Program-made: the position numbers and the translations under genes
Notes under the pieces: model-generated
The model's input: the letters and a program-made list of their open reading frames with translations, nothing else
The model's database searches: none
Told to the model about the DNA's origin: nothing
Shown here: piece by piece, positions 25,965 through 35,341 of the stretch
Position numbering within the stretch: the first letter of the stretch is position 1
Layout: every line of letters begins with the position of its first letter
Assembly (NCBI GenBank): GCA_036563245.1
Contig: DATCMU010000012.1
Location: 62,001 to 126,000 of the forward strand
DNA: 64,000 bases
Direction: 5' to 3'
Source: DATCMU01 sp036563245
GTDB taxonomy: Bacteria > Pseudomonadota > Alphaproteobacteria > Rhizobiales > Devosiaceae

Positions 25965-26798
25965 ATGGCGGCGCATGCCAAAGAACATGACTATCATCTC
26001 GTCAATCCGTCACCATGGCCCGTAACCGGGTCGCTCTCGGCCTTTGTGCTTGCGGTTGGCCTGATTGCCTACATGCATACCGGCATGCCGTGGGTTCTCG
26101 CCATCGGCGGCGTTGGCGTGCTCTACACCATGATCGGGTGGTGGGGTGACGTGATCAAGGAAGCCCACGAAGGCGATCATACTCCGGTAGTGCGCCTGCA
26201 TCACCGTTACGGCATGATGCTGTTCATCGCCTCCGAAGTGATGTTCTTCGTGGCCTGGTTCTGGGCCTATTTCGACGCCTTCTTCATGGTGAACGATCCC
26301 GAGCAGCCCGCGCGCATCGCGGCGACCGGGGGCGTCTGGCCGCCAACGGGCATCGAAGTGTTCAGCCCCTGGCACCTGCCGCTGTTCAACACGCTGATCC
26401 TTCTGACCTCCGGTACCACCGTGACCTGGGCGCATCACGCGCTTCTCAAGGGCGACCGCAATGGCCTGAAGTGGGGTCTGGTGCTCACCATCCTGCTTGG
26501 AGCGCTGTTCACCTTCGTGCAGGCGACAGAATACGCGCATGCCGGCTTCTCGTTCTCCGGCAACATCTATGGCGCGACATTCTTCATGGCGACCGGCTTC
26601 CACGGTGCCCACGTGCTGATCGGGACGATATTCCTGATCGTTGCCCTGGCCCGCACCATGCAGGGCGACTTCACGCCCGAGCAGCATCTCGGCTTCGAGT
26701 TTGCCGCGTGGTACTGGCACTTCGTCGACGTGGTCTGGCTGTTCCTGTTTTCCTGCATATATGTGTGGGGAACATGGGGGGTTAGCATCGCGCACTGA
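25965..26798 (+). CDS. coxC: Cytochrome c oxidase subunit III
   Basis: This 277-residue protein has seven predicted helices and typical motifs, such as W-W-G-D-V-I-K-E in helix II and the C-terminal W-Y-W-H-F-V-D-V-V-W-L-F-L-F. It stabilises the catalytic subunits and holds lipids near the proton-uptake path. It is followed by a strong hairpin that probably ends the coxB-coxC transcript. Confidence 0.97.
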   Translation: MAAHAKEHDYHLVNPSPWPVTGSLSAFVLAVGLIAYMHTGMPWVLAIGGVGVLYTMIGWWGDVIKEAHEGDHTPVVRLHHRYGMMLFIASEVMFFVAWFWAYFDAFFMVNDPEQPARIAATGGVWPPTGIEVFSPWHLPLFNTLILLTSGTTVTWAHHALLKGDRNGLKWGLVLTILLGALFTFVQATEYAHAGFSFSGNIYGATFFMATGFHGAHVLIGTIFLIVALARTMQGDFTPEQHLGFEFAAWYWHFVDVVWLFLFSCIYVWGTWGVSIAH

Positions 26799-26813
26799 CG
26801 ATCCGTCCGCTTC

Positions 26814-26845
26814 CGGGGGCGCCCATCGGGCGCCCCCGATTGTCT
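26814..26845 (+). terminator. Terminator hairpin after coxC
   Basis: CGGGGGCGCCC (26814-26824) pairs perfectly with GGGCGCCCCCG (26828-26838) around ATC, followed by ATTGTCTT. The 11-bp GC stem is strong; the T content after it is moderate, so read-through into the DUF983 gene is possible. Confidence 0.7.
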
Positions 26846-26861
26846 TGAGAGGCCGCACCAG

Positions 26862-27233
26862 ATGAGTACCGAACCGGGCAGCAACCCGTCCCCATTCGTC
26901 ACCGGTCTCAAATGCCGGTGCCCCCGTTGCGGGGAAGGGCACCTGTTTCGCGGTTTCCTCTCGCTCGGCAGTCGCTGCGAGAGCTGCGGGCTTCCCTATG
27001 ATTTCGCCGACGCGGGCGACGGCCCGGCGGTCTTCATCATCTTCATAGTCGGCTTCATCGTCGTGGGGCTGGCATTGGTGGTGGACGTGATGTTCGCGCC
27101 CCCGCTCTGGGTCCACCTGGTCCTGTGGATCCCGGCGACCATCGGACTGGCCCTTCTATTGCTACGCCCGTTCAAGGCGACCATGATCGCCCTGCAGTAT
27201 CATCACGACGCCCGCGAGGGCAAAAGCGAGTAG
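26862..27233 (+). CDS. DUF983 family membrane protein
   Basis: This 123-residue protein has an N-terminal zinc-ribbon-like pattern (C-R-C-P-R-C then C-E-S-C) followed by two hydrophobic helices (about 57-80 and 85-105). It matches DUF983, regularly found between cox genes and surf1 in alphaproteobacteria. A link to oxidase assembly is inferred from this position. surf1 starts 8 bases later. Confidence 0.87.
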   Translation: MSTEPGSNPSPFVTGLKCRCPRCGEGHLFRGFLSLGSRCESCGLPYDFADAGDGPAVFIIFIVGFIVVGLALVVDVMFAPPLWVHLVLWIPATIGLALLLLRPFKATMIALQYHHDAREGKSE

Positions 27234-27241
27234 CGCCGAGA

Positions 27242-28006
27242 GTGACTTCCGCAGCAGGCAAGACGACGCAGCGCCCCCGGCGGATTGCCTGGGGCTTCAT
27301 TGTTTTCATGAGCGTGTTGACCGTGCTGTTCCTTGGGCTCGGCTACTGGCAGTTGCAGCGCCTCGCCTGGAAGGAACACCTCATCGCCTCGGTCACCGAA
27401 CGCGCCGGCCTGCCGCCTTCCGTGCTTCCCCCCGCCAGCGAGTGGGGCGGGCTCGATCCGGACGTCTACGATTTTCGGCCGGTTTCGGTCACCGGTGCCT
27501 TCGATTATCCGCATACCGTGCTGGTATTCACGTCCTTGTCCGAGCCGCGAGGCAGGTTTTCCGGTCCGGGCTACTGGGTAATGACCCCGCTTCTCCCTGA
27601 AAACGGTGGCGCGGTATGGGTCAATCGCGGCTTCATCCCGCAAAACGCCCGTTCCGCATTCGCAGCCGGCGGGCCGGAAGCGAACGGACCGGTCACGGTT
27701 GAAGGGCTGGCGCGCCAGTCCGAGGCGACCAATGCCTTCACGCCCGGTCCTGACATGGACAATCGCATCGACTGGGTGCGCAACATTGCGCGCCTCACGG
27801 ACCTGTCCGGCCTGACCGGCACCCCGTTCGCCGAAATCTATATCGACAGCAAGGCAGGCGACCCTGGCGCCCTGCCGCAGGGGGGCGAGACCAAGATATC
27901 CTTCCCCAACCGGCATCTTGAATATGCGCTGACCTGGTTCTCATTCGCGCTCATCACCCCGCTGCTGGCGGGTTATTGGCTCTGGCGGCAGCGCAGGAAA
28001 GCCTGA
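27242..28006 (+). CDS. SURF1 family cytochrome oxidase assembly protein
   Basis: This is a predicted haem A-insertion factor for the aa3 oxidase, 254 residues. The SURF1 topology is clear: one helix near the N-terminus (about 16-36, ending G-Y-W-Q-L-Q-R), a periplasmic domain with R-P-V-S-V-T-G and V-N-R-G-F-I-P, and a C-terminal helix ending Y-W-L-W-R-Q-R-R. The GTG at 27242 is the start that gives the usual N-terminus. Confidence 0.93.
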   Translation: MTSAAGKTTQRPRRIAWGFIVFMSVLTVLFLGLGYWQLQRLAWKEHLIASVTERAGLPPSVLPPASEWGGLDPDVYDFRPVSVTGAFDYPHTVLVFTSLSEPRGRFSGPGYWVMTPLLPENGGAVWVNRGFIPQNARSAFAAGGPEANGPVTVEGLARQSEATNAFTPGPDMDNRIDWVRNIARLTDLSGLTGTPFAEIYIDSKAGDPGALPQGGETKISFPNRHLEYALTWFSFALITPLLAGYWLWRQRRKA

Positions 28007-28066
28007 GGTTGCAAGCCGCGCCCGCTCGCCCTAGTTTTCAGCCCCACCCATCGGCAGGTATCCGGA

Positions 28067-29467
28067 ATGAAATTCGTTTCCACGCGCGGTCAGGCCCCAG
28101 AACTGGGTTTTTGCGACACGGTGCTCGCCGGCCTTGCCAGCGATGGCGGCCTGTATCTGCCCAGGCAATGGCCGCAATTGGGCCACGCCGAGATTGCCGC
28201 CTTTGCCAACCAGCCGTTCGAGGCCGTCGCATTCGATATCATTCGCCGCTTCACCGGCGGTGAAATCCCGGATCAAAAGCTCAAGGGCATGATCGTGGAG
28301 GCCTACAAGGGCTTCCGTCATCCTTCTGTGGCGCCGGTGCGCGAACTGGAGCCGGGGCACTTCATTCTCGAACTGTTCCATGGTCCCACCCTCGCGTTCA
28401 AGGACGTGGCCATGCAGTTCCTCGCCCGCGTGATGGACCATATCCTTGACGAACGCGGCGAACGCGCCACCATCGTCGGCGCGACGTCCGGCGATACGGG
28501 GTCGGCGGCCATCGAGGCCTTCCGGGGGCGGGCGGCCACCGACATCTTCATTCTGCACCCCCATGGCCGCGTCTCGCCGGTCCAACGCCGCCAGATGTCG
28601 ACTGTTCTCGACGCCAATGTGCACAATATCGCCGTTGAGGGGACGTTCGACGACTGCCAGGCTATCGTCAAGGCGATGTTCAACAACGCCGATTTCCGGC
28701 GCGGGGCGCGGCTTTCCGGCGTCAATTCGATCAATTGGGGCCGCATCGTCGCCCAGGTCGTTTACTACTTCACCGCCGCGGTGGCACTGGGCGCTCCGCA
28801 TCGCGCGGTATCCTTCACAGTGCCGACCGGAAATTTCGGCGACGTGTTCGCTGGCTATGTGGCCAAGCGCATGGGCTTGCCGGTCGACAGGCTGGTCGTT
28901 GCCACGAACCGCAACGACATTCTGCGGCGCGCCCTGGAGACGGGGCGCTATGAAATCGGCGGCGTCGAGCCGACGGCCAGCCCGTCCATGGACATTCAGG
29001 TGTCATCCAACTTCGAGCGTCTGCTGTTCGAGGCGCTGGAGCGCGACGGTGCGCAAACCGCCAGGCTGATGCAAAGCCTCGCCCAGTCGGGCGGGTTCAC
29101 AATTCCCCAAGAGGCGCTCGAGCGCATCCGCGGCGATTTCGATGCCGGTACGACGGACGAGGCGGCGACCGCCCAGACCATCGCCGATGTGCTGCGAAGA
29201 TGCGAATACCTGATCGATCCGCATACGGCAGTTGGCGTTCACGTCGCCCGGTCCTATCTTGGTGGGGCAACGCCGATGGTGACCCTGTCGACGGCCCACC
29301 CGGCAAAGTTCCCCGCCGCGGTAGCCGCCGCAACGGGTATCGAACCGCAATTGCCGTCCTGGCTGGCTGATCTGTTCGAGCGCGAGGAGAGGCTCGATAC
29401 GCTTGCCAACGACGCAACGGCAGTTGAAGCCTATATCAGGGCGCGGGCACGCGCCTGGGAGGAATAG
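28067..29467 (+). CDS. thrC: Threonine synthase
   Basis: ThrC converts O-phospho-L-homoserine to L-threonine using pyridoxal phosphate. It has 466 residues, as in the long ThrC class. The PLP lysine is K112 in P-T-L-A-F-K-D. The phosphate-binding region G-A-T-S-G-D-T-G-S-A-A follows. The M16 peptidase gene begins immediately after the stop. Confidence 0.95.
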   Translation: MKFVSTRGQAPELGFCDTVLAGLASDGGLYLPRQWPQLGHAEIAAFANQPFEAVAFDIIRRFTGGEIPDQKLKGMIVEAYKGFRHPSVAPVRELEPGHFILELFHGPTLAFKDVAMQFLARVMDHILDERGERATIVGATSGDTGSAAIEAFRGRAATDIFILHPHGRVSPVQRRQMSTVLDANVHNIAVEGTFDDCQAIVKAMFNNADFRRGARLSGVNSINWGRIVAQVVYYFTAAVALGAPHRAVSFTVPTGNFGDVFAGYVAKRMGLPVDRLVVATNRNDILRRALETGRYEIGGVEPTASPSMDIQVSSNFERLLFEALERDGAQTARLMQSLAQSGGFTIPQEALERIRGDFDAGTTDEAATAQTIADVLRRCEYLIDPHTAVGVHVARSYLGGATPMVTLSTAHPAKFPAAVAAATGIEPQLPSWLADLFEREERLDTLANDATAVEAYIRARARAWEE

Positions 29468-30730
29468 TTGAGAACACGCACCACAACGCTCGACAATGGC
29501 ATGACCATCCTCACCGACAACATGCCGCATCTTGAAAGCGCATCGCTCGGTGTGTGGGTGAAAGCCGGCTCGCGCAGCGAATACGACCACGAGCACGGCA
29601 TTTCGCATCTGCTCGAGCACATGGCCTTCAAGGGCACGGGCGCCCGCAGCGCGCGCCAGATCGCCGAGGAGATCGAGACGGTCGGCGGTGACCTGAACGC
29701 CGCGACCTCGGTCGAGCACACCGGCTATTTCGCCCGCATCCTCAAGGATGACGTCACGCTTGCCGCCGACATCCTCGCCGACATATTGCAGAATTCCACC
29801 TTCGATCCGGGCGAACTGGCCCGCGAGCAGCACGTGATCGTGCAGGAAATCGGCGCGTCGCGCGACAATCCCGACGACCACGTATTCGACCTGTTCCAGG
29901 AAGCCGCTTTCCCTGAACAGCCAATCGGGCGGACCATTCTTGGTACGGTCGATTCGGTGCAGGGGTTCGATCGCGACGCGATCCGCGCCTACATGGAGCG
30001 CAACTATGTCGGCGACCGCATGGTGATCGCTGCCGCCGGCAATGTCGATCACGATCGGTTGGTCGATGTTGCAGACCGCCATTTCTCGGACCTCAAGGCC
30101 AACGGCGCACCCGATCCCAACCAGGCCAGATATGTCGGTGGTGAGCACCGCTTGCCGCGCGATCAGGAACAGGCCCACCTCGTGCTCGGTCTCGAAGGCA
30201 GGGCGTACAATACCGACGGCTTCTACGCCGCACAGATTCTCGCCTCGATTCTTGGCGGCGGCATGAGTTCGCGCCTCTTCCAGGAGGTGCGTGAACGCCG
30301 CGGCCTTTGCTACTCGGTCTATGCCTTCCACTGGGCCTTTGCCGATAGCGGGGTGTTCGGCATCGCCGCGGCGACCGGTGAGGATGAACTGGGCGAACTC
30401 GTTCCGGTCATCCTCGATGAACTGCGGCGGGCCACCGAAGACATCAGCGAGGAAGAGGTGGTCAGGGTCCGCAACCAGATACGCGCCGGATTGCTCATGT
30501 CCCTGGAAAGCCCCTCGGCCCGCGCCGGGCAGCTGGCGCGCCAGCAGATCCTGTGGGGCCGTCCGATCGCGCTCGATGAGACCGTGGAGCGAATCAACCG
30601 CATCACCGCCGACAGGGTGAAACAGGTCGCCCGCCAGATCTTCGACACCGATCGTCCATCCCTGGCGAGCATCGGCCCGCTTTCCCGGCTGCCCGAATAT
30701 GATCGCATCGTCGAGCGGCTGAAGCCCTGA
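29468..30730 (+). CDS. M16 family zinc metallopeptidase (mitochondrial processing peptidase-like)
   Basis: This 420-residue pitrilysin-family peptidase has the inverted zinc motif H47-L-L-E-H51, with the third ligand glutamate downstream. It resembles the beta subunit of mitochondrial processing peptidase, whose ancestors are alphaproteobacterial. The TTG start at 29468 directly abuts the thrC stop (TAGTTG) and has GGAGG 5 bases upstream, so translation is probably coupled. The substrate is not known. Confidence 0.92.
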   Translation: MRTRTTTLDNGMTILTDNMPHLESASLGVWVKAGSRSEYDHEHGISHLLEHMAFKGTGARSARQIAEEIETVGGDLNAATSVEHTGYFARILKDDVTLAADILADILQNSTFDPGELAREQHVIVQEIGASRDNPDDHVFDLFQEAAFPEQPIGRTILGTVDSVQGFDRDAIRAYMERNYVGDRMVIAAAGNVDHDRLVDVADRHFSDLKANGAPDPNQARYVGGEHRLPRDQEQAHLVLGLEGRAYNTDGFYAAQILASILGGGMSSRLFQEVRERRGLCYSVYAFHWAFADSGVFGIAAATGEDELGELVPVILDELRRATEDISEEEVVRVRNQIRAGLLMSLESPSARAGQLARQQILWGRPIALDETVERINRITADRVKQVARQIFDTDRPSLASIGPLSRLPEYDRIVERLKP

Positions 30731-30743
30731 GGAGGACGGAGCG

Positions 30744-31343
30744 GTGTTCGCCAGTCTGCTCTTTCGCGAGGCGACACCGGTTTTGCGCGACGGCGATCTT
30801 CTCATGCGCGCGCCGCGGCACGGGGATTTCAATGAATGGCGCCAGGTGCGCCTGACCAGCCGCGGCTTCCTCAAGCCGTACGAACCGCGCTGGACCGAGG
30901 CCGATCTCTCGGCGAGGGCATTCGCCGCACGTATCCGAAGGGGACAGCGTGAAGCGGCATTGGGCAGCGACTACAATTTCTTCATCGTGCTGAACGAAGA
31001 GGGCAGCGCGCGCCTGGTGGGCGGGCTGACGCTTTCCAATGTGCGCAGACGCGCCGCCCAGTTTGTCAACCTTGGCTACTGGATGGCACAATCCCATGCC
31101 GGGCGTGGCATCATGACCCGTTCGGTTGCCCTGGTGCTGCCGTTCGTTTTCGATTCGCTTGGCCTTCACCGTGTGCATGCGGCCTGCCTGCCGGACAACG
31201 AGGCGTCGCGCAAGGTGCTGGTCCGCAATGGATTTGTCGAAGAGGGTTATGCGGAAAACTACCTGCAGATCGATGGCGCATGGCGCGACCATGCCCTGTT
31301 CGGGCTGACCCGTGAGCGCTATGAGCGCATCCGTAAAGCTTAA
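30744..31343 (+). CDS. GNAT family N-acetyltransferase (RimJ/RimL-like)
   Basis: This 199-residue protein has the acetyl-CoA binding region in the form G-Y-W-M-A-Q-S-H-A-G-R-G-I-M-T and the RimJ/RimL-type motif L-G-L-H-R-V-H-A-A-C-L-P-D-N-E-A-S-R-K-V-L. Relatives acetylate ribosomal protein N-termini or other amines. The GTG at 30744 follows the M16 gene by 13 bases, with GAGGACGGAG upstream. Confidence 0.9.
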   Translation: MFASLLFREATPVLRDGDLLMRAPRHGDFNEWRQVRLTSRGFLKPYEPRWTEADLSARAFAARIRRGQREAALGSDYNFFIVLNEEGSARLVGGLTLSNVRRRAAQFVNLGYWMAQSHAGRGIMTRSVALVLPFVFDSLGLHRVHAACLPDNEASRKVLVRNGFVEEGYAENYLQIDGAWRDHALFGLTRERYERIRKA

Positions 31344-31455
31344 CGGCGTCAAGACGCTTGTGGCGAATGGTAAACCTCGGTACCAAGGCTTGTCTTGCGA
31401 TTTCGAATTGAGACGTCCGCCGGACACAAGAATGCACGAACAAGAAGAGCGGCGC

Positions 31456-31500
31456 CCGGTTCAGACCAGTCGGCGGGCGACCCGGCCAGACCTGAACCGG
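31456..31500 (+). promoter_or_regulatory. Inverted repeat abutting the start of the EAL gene
   Basis: CCGGTTCAG (31456-31464) and CTGAACCGG (31492-31500) are perfect 9-base inverted arms 27 bases apart, ending 2 bases before the GTG start. If transcribed, the hairpin would cover the ribosome-binding region. It could also be an operator. Function is inference. Confidence 0.4.
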
Positions 31501-31502
31501 AA

Positions 31503-34409
31503 GTGACGATCCCCGTGTTGGCGTACCGCAATTTCGTTGCCGTCCTGCTCGCTGTCGTGATGACGGCTTTTGCCGGTTGCGCCGCCAGGGCCTTCGACGT
31601 GGTTACCGTTCCGCTCGATGTGAACGCGGTGAACCTCACCGCGGCCATGGACATCGTCCCCGGATCGGGCGGCAAGGTGCAATTGTCCACGGCCCCGGAT
31701 GCCGACGGAATCATCCGGCGCATCGAAGTGCAGGCGAGCAACCCGCAAACCAATCCCAAATGGGCGCTATTCGCCCTGCGCAACACCTCCGATGCCCAGA
31801 TCGAGCGATTGCTGGTGGCGCCGTTCTTCCGCCTGCCGGGTTCGGGCATGTTCAACCCCGACCTCGGCGACAATCGCATCACCGTGTTGACCCCCAGCCA
31901 GGGAATCCGGCCCGAGCGACAACCCGACGCCGAGGCCGACGTCTTCGACATTACGCTAGATCCGGGCGCCACGGTCACGTTCATCGCCGAGATGTCGAGC
32001 AGCCGGCTGCCCGAGGTCTATCTGTGGAAGCCGGATGCCTATCGCGACTTCGTCAACTCCTTCACCCTGTTCCGCGGCACGGTACTGGGCGTGTCCGGGC
32101 TGGCGGCGGTGTTTCTCACCATCATGTTCGTGGTCAAGGGAAGGGGCGTTTTCCCGGTCACCGCGGCGGTTGCCTGGGCGGTGCTGTTCTACTGTCTGAT
32201 CGATTTCGGCGTGTTCGGACGGCTTCTCGGCATCGGCAATGGATCGGTACAGCCGTATCGCGCCGCGGCGGAGGCGGGCATAGCGACGACGCTGACCGGA
32301 TTCCTGTTCGTCTATCTCAATCTGCATCGATGGCATTTGCGCTTCCTGCATCTGGCGCTGGCGCTGACCGCGCTGTTCCTCCTCCTGTTCGGCCTCGCCT
32401 TCTTCCAGCCGGCGATCGCCGCAACAATTGCCCGCACCATGCTGGCGCTGCTGGGCATTCTGGGTTTCTTCCTGATCCTGTTGCTGGCGCTGCGCGGCTT
32501 CGATCGCGCGGTTCTGCTGGTGCCGACCTGGATCATCTTCATCGCCTGGCTCTTCTATGGCTGGCTCGTGATCACCGGGCAGGTAACCAATGACGTTGCC
32601 CAACCCGGCATCGCCGGCGGGTTGGTGCTGATCGTGATGCTGCTCGGCTTTACCGCTGTGCAGCACGCCTTCTCGGACGGCCAGATCTCGATCGGCGCGC
32701 TGTCGGAAGTCGAACGGCGGGCGCTGGCCATGACCGGCAGCGGCGATTTCGTCTTCGACTGGAATATCGACCGCGACCGCGTGCATGTTTCGAGCGAACT
32801 CGGCATCCGCCTGGGCGAGCGACGGGGGGCCATGCGCGGCGCCATCAAGCGCTGGCTCGACCGCATCCATCCCGAGGACCGCGACCGCTTCCGCACCGCC
32901 CTCGATACTCTGGTCGAGCTCAAGCGCGGCAAGGTGAATACCGATGTGCGCGTTGCCGCGCAGGATGGCGGCTACCGGTCCTTCCGCCTGCGCGTCAAGC
33001 CGGTGCTCGGCGGCGATGGCCAGGTCAATCGCATTGTGGGTACCCTTCAGGACGTCACCGAGGAGCGCGCGACCCGCGACCGCCTGCTGCACGATTCGGT
33101 ACACGACAGCCTCACCGGATTGCCCAATCGCCAGCTGTTCCTTGACCGCCTGGAGCGTGGGCTGGTCAGGGCCCGCACCCAGTCCCAGGTCAAGCCGGCC
33201 GTTTTCCTGATCGATATCGACCGCTTCACCGAACTCGACGAGCGGCTCGGGCATGTGGGGTCCGATGCGCTTCTGCTGGCGGTATCCCGGCGCATCGCGC
33301 GGGTGCTCAAGCCGCTCGACACGCTGTCGCGCCTGCACGCCGACCAGTTTGGCGTCATCATCCTGTCCGAGCAGACCGCGGGCAAGATTGCCCAGATCGC
33401 CGAGCAGATGCGCAAGGCGCTTCGGGCGCCTTTCAATTTCGGCGACCGCGATCTCACCCTGACTGTTTCCATCGGGGTGACCATCTATGACAACAATCCG
33501 GCCGAGGCAGCCGACGTCCTGCGCGATGCCGAACTCGCCATGTACTACGCCAAGCGCCATGGCGGCGACCGGATCGAAGCCTATCGGGCGTCGGCGCGCT
33601 CGATCTCGGCCTATTCCCGCGCATCCGAGGAAGAGCTGACCAAGGCGCTCGACAATGGCGAACTGGTGTTGCTCTACCAGCCCGTAGTGGATCTTGAGAC
33701 CGGGCAACTGGCTGGCGCCGAGGCGCTGATGCGCTGGAACCATCCCGAACGCGGCGAACTGGGGCCGGAGCATTTCATACCGCAAGCCGAAACGTCCGGC
33801 CTGATCGAGCGGATCGGCCAATTCGCCTTCGAGACCGCTGCCGAACAGGCCCAGGCGTGGCTTGGGACCTTCCCGCTGCGCGAGACGTTCTTCGTCTCGG
33901 TCAATCTCTCTCCACGCCAGTTGGCGGGCGAGAACATGCTGGCCGACATGCGCGAAATCGTCATGTCGCACCCAGGCATTGCCCGGCATCTCAAGCTCGA
34001 GGTGACCGAATCCCAGATCATGGCCAACCCCGAGCACTCCGCCCATATGCTCAACGCCTTGCGCCAGCTTGGCCTGGGGCTGGCGCTCGACGATTTTGGG
34101 ACCGGTTATTCCTCGCTCGCCTATCTGCACCGGTTCCCGTTCGACACGGTCAAGATCCCCGCGCCTTTCGTGCAGATGAGCGAGGACGCGGGCATTGCCC
34201 ATACCCAGGTGCCGATCATGCGGGCCATATTGTCGCTGGCCGCCGAACTCGACCTGGACGTGATCGCCGAAGGGGTCGAAACCGTCGAGGAAGCAACAAG
34301 GTTGCGCGATCTCGGCTGCCGCCATGCACAAGGATTCGCGTTTGGCGCGCCGATGCTGGGTTCGGAGCTGCAGCGCCGGCTCGCCGCGCTCTACGCAAAG
34401 AGCAATTGA
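31503..34409 (+). CDS. Membrane sensor with PAS, degenerate GGDEF and EAL domains (c-di-GMP phosphodiesterase)
   Basis: The predicted product has about 968 residues. The GTG at 31503 places a signal-like hydrophobic segment at the N-terminus; a longer in-frame extension to 31395 looks non-coding. Order: an extracytoplasmic domain (about 30-185), seven or so helices (about 190-395) resembling a 7TMR-DISM sensor, a PAS domain (about 405-520) with I-H-P-E-D-R-D-R-F, then GGDEF (about 530-690) and EAL (about 705-955). The GGDEF signature is H-A-D-Q-F (612-616), so cyclase activity is unlikely. The EAL motif (740-742), V-N-L-S, E-V-T-E-S, D-D-F-G-T-G, the lysine of V-K-I and E-G-V-E-T are retained. 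The usual K-I-D reads K-I-P. The likely activity is hydrolysis of c-di-GMP to pGpG. Confidence 0.9.
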   Translation: MTIPVLAYRNFVAVLLAVVMTAFAGCAARAFDVVTVPLDVNAVNLTAAMDIVPGSGGKVQLSTAPDADGIIRRIEVQASNPQTNPKWALFALRNTSDAQIERLLVAPFFRLPGSGMFNPDLGDNRITVLTPSQGIRPERQPDAEADVFDITLDPGATVTFIAEMSSSRLPEVYLWKPDAYRDFVNSFTLFRGTVLGVSGLAAVFLTIMFVVKGRGVFPVTAAVAWAVLFYCLIDFGVFGRLLGIGNGSVQPYRAAAEAGIATTLTGFLFVYLNLHRWHLRFLHLALALTALFLLLFGLAFFQPAIAATIARTMLALLGILGFFLILLLALRGFDRAVLLVPTWIIFIAWLFYGWLVITGQVTNDVAQPGIAGGLVLIVMLLGFTAVQHAFSDGQISIGALSEVERRALAMTGSGDFVFDWNIDRDRVHVSSELGIRLGERRGAMRGAIKRWLDRIHPEDRDRFRTALDTLVELKRGKVNTDVRVAAQDGGYRSFRLRVKPVLGGDGQVNRIVGTLQDVTEERATRDRLLHDSVHDSLTGLPNRQLFLDRLERGLVRARTQSQVKPAVFLIDIDRFTELDERLGHVGSDALLLAVSRRIARVLKPLDTLSRLHADQFGVIILSEQTAGKIAQIAEQMRKALRAPFNFGDRDLTLTVSIGVTIYDNNPAEAADVLRDAELAMYYAKRHGGDRIEAYRASARSISAYSRASEEELTKALDNGELVLLYQPVVDLETGQLAGAEALMRWNHPERGELGPEHFIPQAETSGLIERIGQFAFETAAEQAQAWLGTFPLRETFFVSVNLSPRQLAGENMLADMREIVMSHPGIARHLKLEVTESQIMANPEHSAHMLNALRQLGLGLALDDFGTGYSSLAYLHRFPFDTVKIPAPFVQMSEDAGIAHTQVPIMRAILSLAAELDLDVIAEGVETVEEATRLRDLGCRHAQGFAFGAPMLGSELQRRLAALYAKSN

Positions 34410-34544
34410 GCGGTTGCACTTTCGTCGGACGGTAGGCGGGCCCCGGGGGGCGCTGGTTGAGCGCAAAAGCGGTGTTCCGGCTGGGCGCGCGCCCGCGCGG
34501 CACCCCCATCGGGTGGGGCTTGCCTCCATGAACCGCGGGCGGCG

Positions 34545-35159
34545 CTAGGCTGATCCGCCTTCCGAACTCAGAAATGCGCGGTTGACCCCGAGTTCGCCCA
34601 GCGCCGTGTCGTATCGGTCTTCAACCGGCACGCCGAACAGAAGGTCTTCGCCGGCCTCGACCGTCAGCCAGCCGTTCGCCTGCAGTTCGCCCTCCAGTTG
34701 ACCCGGACTCCAGCCGCAATAACCAAGCGCCAGCAACGATTTCTTCGGCCCCTCGCCATGGGCGAGGGCCTTGAGGATGTCAATTGTTGCGGTCAGGCAG
34801 ACCGCATCGTCCACGGCATAGGAATTGCCCTTGCGGAAATAGTCCGGCGTATGCAGCACGAAACCCCTGCCGCTTTCCACCGGCCCGCCGCGCAGCACCT
34901 GCAGGTCGCGCACCCTGTCGGGAAGCCTGATCAGTTCCTCGGGCTCACCGAGGTTGAGTTCTTCCAGGATGTCGCCAAAGGTGAGGTCAGGCATCCGCTT
35001 GTTCACCACAAGGCCCATGGCGCCTTCCTCGCCATGAGCGACCAGATAGATCACGGTTTCCTGGAAGCGCTCGTCCTGCATGCCGGGCATTGCAACCAGA
35101 TACTGTCCTTTCAGCGATGACATCATGGCGGCATCCCCGATTGTTGGCCTGTTGCCCAT
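34545..35159 (-). CDS. YqgE/AlgH family protein
   Basis: This 204-residue protein has the family motifs L-K-G-Q-Y-L-V-A-M-P-G-M, G-A-M-G-L-V-V-N-K, G-G-P-V and L-G-Y-C-G-W-S-P-G-Q-L-E. The start may be M12/M13 (35126/35123) since the first eleven residues are atypical. YqgE structures are known, but the biochemical role is not settled; AlgH was linked to alginate regulation in Pseudomonas. It is divergent from a DsbD-alpha-like gene. Confidence 0.92.
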   Translation of the reverse strand: MGNRPTIGDAAMMSSLKGQYLVAMPGMQDERFQETVIYLVAHGEEGAMGLVVNKRMPDLTFGDILEELNLGEPEELIRLPDRVRDLQVLRGGPVESGRGFVLHTPDYFRKGNSYAVDDAVCLTATIDILKALAHGEGPKKSLLALGYCGWSPGQLEGELQANGWLTVEAGEDLLFGVPVEDRYDTALGELGVNRAFLSSEGGSA

Positions 35160-35341
35160 AGCTTACTCCGCCTTAACCATGACTGGATACCCTGCATCTC
35201 GACCGGAACCACCGAAGCGGGAAATCGGCCCGGGTCCGGACGGGGAATGCCGTGCCCCACATGCCCGCGCGCGGGGCGTGTTCACGAAGGCCTGATCACA
35301 ATTGCCTTCACCCCGCCACAGCTTCGAGCTATCGACCCCTC

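Noticed and set aside
31395..31502. N-terminal extension of the EAL protein from a TTG
   Set aside because: The 36 added residues are hydrophilic and precede the signal segment; the stretch also contains the left arm of the dyad.
31956..34529. 857-codon minus-strand open frame opposite the EAL gene
   Set aside because: It is antisense shadow; no domain, ribosome site or conserved start.
34410..34544. GC-rich gap between the EAL gene and YqgE as a terminator or RNA
   Set aside because: Short CCCC/GGGG pairings exist, but no stem is long enough or followed by T residues.
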